Below are positions 1-6,553 of a stretch of DNA of 16,794 bases, one piece after another. Below the pieces are notes generated by a model. The model was not told the DNA's origin. It searched no databases and saw nothing but the letters and a program-made list of their open reading frames with translations. The stretch's first letter is position 1, and each line of letters begins with the position of its first letter. Source of the DNA: Thermoflexales bacterium (GTDB taxonomy: Bacteria; Chloroflexota; Anaerolineae; B4-G1; SLSP01); assembly GCA_015486785.1 (NCBI GenBank), contig WFQZ01000181.1, positions 1 to 16,794 on the forward strand. Reading direction: 5' to 3'. Made by a program: the position numbers and the translations under genes.

Positions 1-415
1 CGGCATGCCGGTGGTCACCGGGGGCGCGGCGATGGTGGGACGGATCGCCTGGGTTGCGCCGCACCTGGCCTACGTGCGCTTGATCAACGATCCGCAAAGC
101 CACATCGCGGCGATGCTGCAACAATCGCGCATCACCGGCATGGTCGTAGGCACGGACGATGGGCGGTTGATTATGACCGAGATTCTGCCGGATGAGAAGA
201 TCAGCAAAGGGGAAACGGTCATATCCTCAGCCGTGGGCGGGTTGCTGCCACGCGGCTTGATTTTGGGGCAGATCGCCGAGATCGCCCACCAGGAATCCGC
301 CTTGTTCCAGGAAGCGACCTTGCGCCCGGCATTGGACTTCCGGCGACTGGAGACGGTCTTGGTCATCACCGACTTCAATCCCCCGGATTTTCAAGAGCTA
401 CAAGGAAATCCATAA
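1..415 (+). CDS. mreC: Rod shape-determining protein MreC, C-terminal part (5' truncated by window)
   Basis: The reading frame is open from the window edge to a TAA at 413-415, so only the last ~137 codons of MreC are present. MreC is a bitopic periplasmic protein that links the MreB cytoskeleton to PBP2 and the elongation machinery. The visible part is the beta-rich C-terminal domain, with the family pattern: a G-R-I strand near the start, a V-R-L-I-N-D stretch, a G-M-V-V-G turn, a K-G-E-T-V-I-S-S strand, then L-P-R-G-L-I-L-G-Q-I and a closing V-L-V-I strand. The short tail after that is proline-rich. The next gene, mreD, starts on the base right after the stop, as in mreBCD operons. The N-terminal membrane segment and coiled coil lie outside the window. 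The identity is secure from domain pattern plus operon position. Confidence 0.9.
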   Translation, partial: GMPVVTGGAAMVGRIAWVAPHLAYVRLINDPQSHIAAMLQQSRITGMVVGTDDGRLIMTEILPDEKISKGETVISSAVGGLLPRGLILGQIAEIAHQESALFQEATLRPALDFRRLETVLVITDFNPPDFQELQGNP

Positions 416-919
416 GTGAGCCTTTACTTTGGCATTCCCATCTTGATGCTCGCCGCCGTGCTCCAAAGCGTGTGGCTGGAACAATCGCTCATCTTCGGCG
501 GACGCCCGGACTTGCCCTTGCTCCTGGTAGTGACTTGGGCGATCATCCGGGGCGCAAACGAGGGAGCGACGTGGGGATTCGTGGGCGGGCTGTTCTGCGA
601 TACGCTTTCCGGCGGATCGTTCGGTCTGTGGACGTTCACGCTGACGGCGGTGGGATTCCTCGCCGGGCAAAGCTGGGTTCACGCGCTGGGGCCTACGGTG
701 ATCCGCCTGGCTTTGATGTCGGCCCTGGGGACTTTGGTGGGGCACGCGCTACTCCTCGGCGCGATGGCGATTGTGGGCTACCCGGTCAATTGGCTCTATG
801 ATCTCCAGACCGTCATCATTCCGGCCACCCTGCTCAACTTGGTGCTTTCGCCGTTCACCTTCCGCTTGCTGGTGTGGTTTCACCAGCGGACTTTGCCGCG
901 CGGGAGCATGCTCGGATGA
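416..919 (+). CDS. mreD: Rod shape-determining protein MreD
   Basis: A 167-residue, very hydrophobic protein with about five membrane segments, the usual size for MreD. It begins with GTG directly after the mreC TAA, with zero intergenic bases. An AAGGAAA stretch inside the 3' end of mreC can serve as ribosome site. MreD is an integral inner-membrane part of the Mre elongasome, working with MreC and PBP2/RodA in lateral wall synthesis. The sequence carries the family feature of a small, Gly-rich helix around W-G-F-V-G-G-L-F-C-D, followed by G-L-W-T-F. The stop TGA (917-919) overlaps the ATG of the PBP2 gene as ATGA, so translation of the three genes is probably coupled. MreD proteins diverge strongly, so the call leans on membrane pattern, size and place between mreC and mrdA. 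Confidence 0.88.
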   Translation: MSLYFGIPILMLAAVLQSVWLEQSLIFGGRPDLPLLLVVTWAIIRGANEGATWGFVGGLFCDTLSGGSFGLWTFTLTAVGFLAGQSWVHALGPTVIRLALMSALGTLVGHALLLGAMAIVGYPVNWLYDLQTVIIPATLLNLVLSPFTFRLLVWFHQRTLPRGSMLG

Positions 920-3036
920 AGAACGAACCGTTCCGCGAGCTGGGGAGCAGCGATTTAACCTCCCGCCCATCCTGGATTCACCGCGAGCCGCGCTTGGCGA
1001 TCATCGGCTGGGTCTTCCTGATCATCATCGGGCTGTATCTCATCCGCCTGTGGCAATTGCAATTCCTGGAAAGCGGATCGTGGAAGGTGCAAGCCGAGCA
1101 GCAGCAGACCAAGTCGATCACTTTGTCACCCTCGCGGGGCGTGATTTTTGATCGCGAGGGCAACATTCTGGTGCGCAACGTCCCGGCGTACAACGTCGTG
1201 GTGACGCCGGGCGAGCTGCCGGATGACGAAGATCGCGAGCGGGCAGTATTGCAACGGCTGGCCTCTTTGATTGACGTGCCGTACAGCACCACTACGGCGC
1301 ACGAAGCCCCACCTTACCAGCGCGAGTTGAATTGCGTGGGGCGCGACCTCTATCCGCCCTACGGGGAACGTCCACGCCCTGGGCTGCTGGAGATGGTCAA
1401 CGAAGTGCGGTGGCTGGAGCCGTACAAGCCGATCATCGTGGCGCACAACGTGGATCGCGAGCTGGCCTTGTTGATCGCGCAGGAAGGTGGGTTGACAATG
1501 CCCGGCGTGGGCGTGCAGATCATCTCGCGGCGGAATTACATCTACGGGAAATTAACGGCGCAAATCCTGGGATTCCTAGGGCCGATCCCGCCGCAGCACG
1601 AGGCGGAGTACAAAGCACGAGGCTACAACATCAACACCGACCGCATCGGCTACAACGGCGTGGAGCTGGAAGCAGAGGACACGTTGCGCGGCACGCCGGG
1701 CCGGCGCATGGTGGAAAAGGACGTGTTGGGGAAGCAATTGCGCGTCCTCAGCGAGATTCCGCCGCAGCCGGGGGATAACGTCTACTTGACGCTGGACACG
1801 GAATTGCAGAAGGTCGCAGACGAGGCCCTGCGCGCCGGGTTGAAAAAGGTCGGCTCGCGGCGTGGCGTGGTGGTGGCCCTTGATCCCCGCGATGGCGAGG
1901 TGCTGGCCTTGGTGAGCTTGCCCACGTACGACGACAATATGTTCAGCAAAAAGCTCGACGAGAAAGCCTACCAAGCCTTGCTCGAAGACCCGCATTTGCC
2001 GTTCTTCAATCACGCCATCGCCGACCAAGTGCCGCCCGGCTCAATCTTCAAGGTGATCCCGGCAACCGCCGGGCTGAACGAGGGCATCATCAACCGCTAC
2101 ACCACGCTTGATTGCCCCGGTCGGATGTTGCTCCCCAACAAATTCGCCCCGGATAATCCGCAACTGGCGCAGCCGTTCTACTGCTGGATTTACCTGCACA
2201 ACGGCGGCGGGCACGGCCCGCTCAATGTGGTGGATGCCATCGCTCAATCGTGCGATATTTTCTTCTACAAGCTGGGCGGCGGCTATCCGGTGACCCATTT
2301 TGAGGGGCTGGGCGTGGATCGCATTGACCGTTACGCCAAGATGTTCGGGCTGGGTGCGCCAACCGGCATTGATCTGCCCGGCGAGGCTGCCGGGTTGGTG
2401 CCCAGCCCCAAATGGAAGCGGGTCAACTATCACGAGACGTGGACCACCGGCAACACTTACAACCTCTCCATCGGCCAGGGCGACTTGCTGGTGACGCCGC
2501 TGCAAATGGCAAACGTGATGGCCGCGGTCGCCAACGGGGGCACGCTCTATCAGCCGCAGATCATCCACCACGTGACGGACATTCAAGGGCACGTGGTACA
2601 CCACTTCGCGCCCAAGGTCATCCGCAAGCTCGACGTGGATGCCGCGATCTGGCAGATCATCCACGAGGGATTGGTGAAAGCCGTCGCCGACGGAGGCACC
2701 GGCTACCTGGCGCAACTCAAGGACTTGGGGATCACCGTGGCCGGGAAGACAGGCACGGCGGAATACTGCGACGATCTGGCCTACAAGGCCGGGCGGTGCA
2801 ACATCATCAGCGAGAAACAGACGCTGCCCACGCATGCTTGGTTTATGGCCTACGCGCCGGCGGAAGCACCGGAGTTGGTCGTCATCGCCTGGGTCTACGA
2901 CGGCGGGGAAGGGTCAATGACCTCCGCGCCCATCGTCCACGAGGTGATGCACTTCTACTTCGCCCGCAAGCTGGGGAAATTGGACGAGCAGGAATCGTCG
3001 GCTGCGCCTATGGTTGGTAATCCGCACCCAAGATAA
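916..3036 (+). CDS. mrdA: Penicillin-binding protein 2, elongation-specific transpeptidase
   Basis: A 706-residue class B PBP that cross-links peptidoglycan during cell elongation. I use the ATG at 916, overlapping the mreD stop as ATGA, rather than an in-frame GTG at 874 inside mreD. One membrane anchor lies at about residues 27-47. The PBP dimerisation domain follows (R-G-V-I-F-D-R-E-G near 78), then the transpeptidase domain with all three active-site motifs: S-I-F-K (S376, K379), S-C-D (S445-D447) and K-T-G-T (611-614). Six cysteines (140, 400, 423, 446, 618, 628) fall in the exported part. H433 and C446 are 13 residues apart, the spacing I recall for zinc ligands described in proteobacterial PBP2; C400 and C423 could complete such a site, which is inference. 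The downstream rodA expected in some operons is absent. The 3' end overlaps the convergent LCP gene by 29 nt. Confidence 0.95.
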   Translation: MKNEPFRELGSSDLTSRPSWIHREPRLAIIGWVFLIIIGLYLIRLWQLQFLESGSWKVQAEQQQTKSITLSPSRGVIFDREGNILVRNVPAYNVVVTPGELPDDEDRERAVLQRLASLIDVPYSTTTAHEAPPYQRELNCVGRDLYPPYGERPRPGLLEMVNEVRWLEPYKPIIVAHNVDRELALLIAQEGGLTMPGVGVQIISRRNYIYGKLTAQILGFLGPIPPQHEAEYKARGYNINTDRIGYNGVELEAEDTLRGTPGRRMVEKDVLGKQLRVLSEIPPQPGDNVYLTLDTELQKVADEALRAGLKKVGSRRGVVVALDPRDGEVLALVSLPTYDDNMFSKKLDEKAYQALLEDPHLPFFNHAIADQVPPGSIFKVIPATAGLNEGIINRYTTLDCPGRMLLPNKFAPDNPQLAQPFYCWIYLHNGGGHGPLNVVDAIAQSCDIFFYKLGGGYPVTHFEGLGVDRIDRYAKMFGLGAPTGIDLPGEAAGLVPSPKWKRVNYHETWTTGNTYNLSIGQGDLLVTPLQMANVMAAVANGGTLYQPQIIHHVTDIQGHVVHHFAPKVIRKLDVDAAIWQIIHEGLVKAVADGGTGYLAQLKDLGITVAGKTGTAEYCDDLAYKAGRCNIISEKQTLPTHAWFMAYAPAEAPELVVIAWVYDGGEGSMTSAPIVHEVMHFYFARKLGKLDEQESSAAPMVGNPHPR

Positions 3037-4375
3037 CCACCACATCATTGGGGGCGGTGGGATTAGAACCGTTGACAATGGCCGAGTTCGGCAGTTTGAG
3101 CAGTTCCAAGAGCCGCGCCGCCGTGGCCGGGCGATCCCGATTCAGGATGATCAGCGAGGTGTCGTAGTCCTGACGGTCGGCGTTGTTGTAAGCCACCACA
3201 TCAATGCCATTGGCCTTTAAGTAATCCGAGGTGGAATACGCCAAGCCGGTCGTGGTCGTCCCGTTGAGCACCGACACGGTCGCCGCTTCTTCGGCCACGG
3301 TCTGTTGATCTTGCGACTTCCGCAGGCCAAACACTTGGTCTCGTACCTGGCGGATGCGGTCACGCAGCGGAACCAGGATCATCTGGCCATCGGGCGTGGT
3401 TTTGGGCAAGGTACAGCTTTCGTCAATCACCTGGAAGTGGATGTCCTCCGGCTTGACGTTCTGCACCACCAGGTTCGCCAGGGCGATGATCTCATCGAGC
3501 TTGAGTTGGGGATCAATTTGCAGCGAGTCCCCCACCGACTTGATAATCTGCGGCGCTTGCGCCGCCAGCTTGGGGAGCATCTTCCGCTCGGTGATGCGTT
3601 GCAGGATCGCGCCGATCACCTGCTGTTGACGGCGGGCGCGGTCAAAATCCCCGCCGGAGGTGTGGCGCGTGCGGGCATACTTGAGTGCTTCCTCGCCGTC
3701 AAAATGGTGCGGGCCGGGGTCAATGTGCAGGGGATCGTAACCGTAGTTGTAGTCCGGGTAGTAAGGGTCATCAATCGCCTCCGGCACGTCAATATCAATG
3801 CCCCCGATGAGGTTCACAAAGTCCACGAATCCTTGGAAATTCAAGCGCACGTAATAATCAACGGGGATGCCCAAGTTGTACTCCACGGTCTTCATCGCCA
3901 GGGCCGGCCCGCCGCCGGGGTAATCGTAAGCATCACCCAGCGCGTTCGCGGTGTTGATGCGTCCCTCGGTGAAGCCGGGGATGGTCACCCACAGGTCACG
4001 CGGAATGGAAAGCACCCCCACGTCCATAGTCACCGGATCAAGCGTGGCTACGATCATCGTGTCGGTACGCCAGAAGTCCTCCGTCTGCGCCCGCTCGTCA
4101 ATCCCCAGGAACAGGAACGTGACCCGTTTGGTGCCGGTCCACACGGGCAGCGCGTCCCCTTTGCTCTGCGTGGTGTTGGGGCTTTCATCCTGCGCGGGGG
4201 ATTTCTTGACGGTGAAATCAGGGAGCAGTTCAGAGCCGGCGACTTGCTGGCGTACCGTGGCAAACGTGACCAAGCTGGCCGTTGCCGTTATGATCAGGTA
4301 AAGCAGCCCCAAGCTCAGCCGCATGAGCAAGGAGGCTGTTTTTTTGGACGGAGGGCGAGTAAACAACGTGCGCAT
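3008..4375 (-). CDS. LytR-CpsA-Psr (LCP) family protein with LytR_C domain
   Basis: A 455-residue membrane-anchored protein of the LCP family. These enzymes move undecaprenyl-linked glycopolymers onto peptidoglycan (or arabinogalactan to wall) at the outer face of the membrane. One transmembrane helix lies at about residues 17-40 after a basic N-terminus. The LCP domain follows, with the hallmark segments L-G-I-D-E-R, R-T-D-T-M-I-V, S-I-P-R-D-L-W, Y-A-R-T-R-H and a D-F-D-R-A-R-R-Q-Q-Q arginine cluster that binds pyrophosphate in the family. The last ~90 residues (from V-S-V-L-N-G-T) match a LytR_C module. I chose the ATG at 4375, two bases past the asnS stop. The longer frame to 4444 would lie wholly inside asnS. 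No Shine-Dalgarno is visible, so translation may depend on reinitiation after asnS. The precise polymer transferred cannot be told. Confidence 0.92.
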   Translation of the reverse strand: MRTLFTRPPSKKTASLLMRLSLGLLYLIITATASLVTFATVRQQVAGSELLPDFTVKKSPAQDESPNTTQSKGDALPVWTGTKRVTFLFLGIDERAQTEDFWRTDTMIVATLDPVTMDVGVLSIPRDLWVTIPGFTEGRINTANALGDAYDYPGGGPALAMKTVEYNLGIPVDYYVRLNFQGFVDFVNLIGGIDIDVPEAIDDPYYPDYNYGYDPLHIDPGPHHFDGEEALKYARTRHTSGGDFDRARRQQQVIGAILQRITERKMLPKLAAQAPQIIKSVGDSLQIDPQLKLDEIIALANLVVQNVKPEDIHFQVIDESCTLPKTTPDGQMILVPLRDRIRQVRDQVFGLRKSQDQQTVAEEAATVSVLNGTTTTGLAYSTSDYLKANGIDVVAYNNADRQDYDTSLIILNRDRPATAARLLELLKLPNSAIVNGSNPTAPNDVVVILGADYQP

Positions 4376-4377
4376 CT

Positions 4378-5721
4378 TTACGGATAAACGCGCTTGATGG
4401 TGCGGGGATAGGGGATCGTTTCGCGGATGTGCGTGATGCCACAAATCCAGGTGACGGTGCGCTCAACGCCCAGGCCGAATCCGCTATGCGGGACACTGCC
4501 GTAGCGGCGCAAGTCAATGTACCACCGGTACGCCTCTTCCGGCTGATTCTGCTCGTGCAGGCGGCGCAGGAGCAAAGCGGGATCGGAAATCCGCTCGCTT
4601 CCCCCGATGATCTCGCCGTAGCCTTCGGGGGCCAGCAGATCCACGCTCTTGCAGACTTCGGGACGACCGGGCCACGGCTCCATGTAGAAGGCTTTGGCCG
4701 CGCTGGGATAGCCGTAGACAAACACCGGCTTGTCGAATCGCTGAGTCAAGGCGGTTTCGTGCGGCGCGCCGAAATCACTGCCCCATTCGATCTCCAACAG
4801 TTGCTTCTGCTGCGGATCGGTGGTCTGCTCGCGGATCTCGGCCAGCATCTCCAGGGCCTGGTCGTATGAGATGCGCGGGAACGGGGGGACGATCTTCTCC
4901 AGGGCCGAAACGTCGCGCCCCAGGGCACGCAGCTCCGGTTGACGCCGTTCCAGCACGCGCCGGACGATGTGCGAGACGAATTGCTCCTCAATCTCCATCA
5001 ACTGATCCAGATCACAGAAGGCGATCTCCGGCTCCACCATCCAGAACTCCGTCAGGTGGCGGCGGGTCTTGGATTTTTCGGCGCGGAACGTCGGCCCGAA
5101 ACAATAGACCTTCTTGAAGGCAAAGATGTTCGCTTCATTATAAAGCTGCCCGGTCTGGTCCAGGTAGACTTTGCCCTCGTCGAAGTACTCGGTTTCAAAG
5201 AGCGTGGTGGTATCCTCGCCGGCGGAGGGGGTGAGAATCGGCGTGTCCATGTTGATGTAGCCGTGGTCGTCCAGCCACTCGCGGATCGCCGAGATGATCG
5301 TGGCGCGGATGCGCAGGATGGCCCATTGACTGGGCACGCGAATCCAGAAATGGCGGTTATCCAGCAGGAAATCCACGCCGTGCTCTTTGAGCGCGATGGG
5401 GTAATCTTCCTCCGCCGCTTGCACCACCTCAAAGCCGGTGATGCCGATCTCGTAGCCGCCGGGGATGCCCGGCGCACGCTCATCCGCCCGCACCACGCCG
5501 GTGATCGTGATCGAGGATTCCTGGGGGATGTGGACGATGGTCTGGAATGTCTCGGCGGGCAAGTCATTTTTGAAAGCCACACATTGCACAAACCCGTAGC
5601 CATCCCGCACCAGCAGGAAAACGAGCTTTCCTTTGTGCGTGCGATTGTAAACCCAGCCTTGAACGGTCACTTCCTGCCCGACATACTGCGCAATGTTTTC
5701 AACCCGAATCACTTGAGACAT
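4378..5721 (-). CDS. asnS: Asparaginyl-tRNA synthetase
   Basis: A 447-residue class IIb aminoacyl-tRNA synthetase that charges tRNA-Asn with asparagine in the cytoplasm. The N-terminal OB-fold anticodon-binding domain covers about residues 15-105 (V-Q-G-W-V-Y-N-R-T-H-K-G). The catalytic core shows class II motif 2 at F-R-A-E (212-215) with R-R-H-L-T-E-F-W-M-V-E-P-E, and motif 3 at G-L-G-V-E-R (416-421). The Y-L-D-Q-T-G-Q-L-Y-N-E-A stretch and the short length without an inserted GAD domain favour AsnRS over bacterial AspRS (about 590 residues). The ATG at 5721 has an AGGAGG ribosome site six bases upstream. It sits 48 nt downstream of dedA and 2 nt upstream of the LCP gene, a likely minus-strand operon. 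A possible attenuator hairpin precedes it. Confidence 0.95.
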   Translation of the reverse strand: MSQVIRVENIAQYVGQEVTVQGWVYNRTHKGKLVFLLVRDGYGFVQCVAFKNDLPAETFQTIVHIPQESSITITGVVRADERAPGIPGGYEIGITGFEVVQAAEEDYPIALKEHGVDFLLDNRHFWIRVPSQWAILRIRATIISAIREWLDDHGYINMDTPILTPSAGEDTTTLFETEYFDEGKVYLDQTGQLYNEANIFAFKKVYCFGPTFRAEKSKTRRHLTEFWMVEPEIAFCDLDQLMEIEEQFVSHIVRRVLERRQPELRALGRDVSALEKIVPPFPRISYDQALEMLAEIREQTTDPQQKQLLEIEWGSDFGAPHETALTQRFDKPVFVYGYPSAAKAFYMEPWPGRPEVCKSVDLLAPEGYGEIIGGSERISDPALLLRRLHEQNQPEEAYRWYIDLRRYGSVPHSGFGLGVERTVTWICGITHIRETIPYPRTIKRVYP

Positions 5722-5734
5722 GAGAATCCTCCTG

Positions 5735-5769
5735 AAAAAGCTATGAACGCCCGGCTATGCGGCGCGTTC
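5735..5769 (-). terminator. Possible weak terminator or attenuator between dedA and asnS
   Basis: GAACGC (5745-5750) and GCGTTC (5764-5769) form a 6-bp stem. Two further CC/GG pairs and a GC/GC pair around a TAT loop extend it, with single-base bulges. On the minus strand the stem is followed after five bases by a run of five T (5739-5735) just before the asnS ribosome site. The gap between stem and T-run and the bulges make it weaker than a standard intrinsic terminator. It could reduce read-through from dedA into asnS, but may have no function. Confidence 0.3.
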
Positions 5770-6423
5770 TCAGAAATCTTCCGACGGTTCCGGGCGGGAT
5801 AGCCCGTGTTGGATGTGTCGGTAGATGTAGTACCCCATTCCGCCCACCAGGACGATGGCAATGGGGATGTCAAAGGGGCGCATGTAAGCGCGAATCACTT
5901 CCCAATGGGAGCCGAAGATGAACCCGGCCACGGCCAAGGCCGCCGTCCACAGGAGCGAGCCGGTGAAGGTGAAGACGGTGAATCGCCCCAGCGGGATTTT
6001 GAACACGCCGGCGGGGAAGGAGATGAAGGTGCGCACAATCGGCAGCAGGCGCGAGATAAATGCGGCCCAATCTCCCCACCGCTCAAACCAGCGTTCTGCC
6101 TTGTCCAGGTCCTCGTGATTGACCAGGATGTAACGCCCGTATTTGACCAACAGCGGTCGTCCACCATAATAGCCTAAGGCATACGAAAGCAATGAGCCTA
6201 CCGTGCAGCCCACAGCCCCCCACAATCCGCCCAGGCCGGCGGCCCAGCCCAAGGTCAACCCTTTCGCTTGCACCAGCATCCAACCGGCAAGTGGCATTGT
6301 GACTTCGCTGGGGATGGGGATATTCGCGCTTTCCAACGCCATCACCAACACCACCCCGGTCCAACCGACGGCGTCTAATAGCTGCTGCAAGAAGATCACG
6401 ATATGTTGCTCAATGGCTTCCAT
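5770..6423 (-). CDS. DedA-family (VTT domain) integral membrane protein
   Basis: A 217-residue polytopic membrane protein of the DedA/SNARE-associated family. Members are linked to undecaprenyl phosphate or phospholipid flipping and to membrane potential homeostasis. Seen: an N-terminal amphipathic start, the acidic re-entrant motif E-S-A-N-I-P-I-P-S-E near residue 30, a Gly-rich hydrophobic segment ending G-Y-Y-G-G, the family core F-I-S-R-L-L-P-I-V-R-T-F followed by P-A-G-V, and further hydrophobic segments to the C-terminus. I use the ATG at 6423, with GGGAGGA five bases upstream. The frame upstream of it to 6540 runs through the divergent promoter region and is not credible as coding. It starts the minus-strand run with asnS and the LCP gene. 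A C55-P recycling role would suit the wall-gene neighbours, but that is inference; substrate is not readable from sequence. Confidence 0.9.
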   Translation of the reverse strand: MEAIEQHIVIFLQQLLDAVGWTGVVLVMALESANIPIPSEVTMPLAGWMLVQAKGLTLGWAAGLGGLWGAVGCTVGSLLSYALGYYGGRPLLVKYGRYILVNHEDLDKAERWFERWGDWAAFISRLLPIVRTFISFPAGVFKIPLGRFTVFTFTGSLLWTAALAVAGFIFGSHWEVIRAYMRPFDIPIAIVLVGGMGYYIYRHIQHGLSRPEPSEDF

Positions 6424-6448
6424 ACTTATCCTCCCAAAAGTTGCGCAA

Positions 6449-6457
6449 ATTATACCA
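6449..6457 (-). promoter_or_regulatory. Extended -10 promoter for dedA
   Basis: On the minus strand TGGTATAAT (6457-6449) is a perfect sigma70 -10 hexamer with an upstream TG, the extended -10 signature. No good -35 is found at 16-18 bp spacing, which extended -10 promoters can tolerate. The expected transcription start near 6442 leaves a leader of about 20 nt before the dedA ATG at 6423. Confidence 0.6.
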
Positions 6458-6478
6458 TGAGGGAGACCGGGATGCCGT

Positions 6479-6507
6479 TTGTCATTTCGGCTTAATGCTC
6501 GTATAAT
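6479..6507 (+). promoter_or_regulatory. Sigma70-like promoter for the signalling cluster
   Basis: TTGTCA (6479-6484, five of six to TTGACA) and TATAAT (6502-6507, perfect) are separated by 17 bp. Transcription would start near 6514 and give a leader of about 40 nt before the kinase ATG at 6554. It lies back to back with the dedA promoter in a 130-nt divergent region and is the best promoter match I see in the window. Confidence 0.72.
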
Positions 6508-6553
6508 CATCAAGAACTCACAGAAAGTTGTCATTACCAAAAATCGAGGGGCT

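Noticed and set aside
2041..2835. A 264-codon minus-strand open frame inside mrdA
   Set aside because: It covers the PBP2 catalytic region, whose SxxK, SxD and KTGT motifs fix the real frame.
3305..4387. A 360-codon plus-strand open frame opposite the LCP gene
   Set aside because: It is the antisense shadow of a gene with clear LCP domain motifs. Its translation has no domain pattern and is rich in His/Arg/Val as GC-rich shadows are.
4939..5802. A 287-codon plus-strand open frame opposite asnS
   Set aside because: It lies fully antisense to a well-supported synthetase gene and crosses the asnS ribosome site. No motif is seen.
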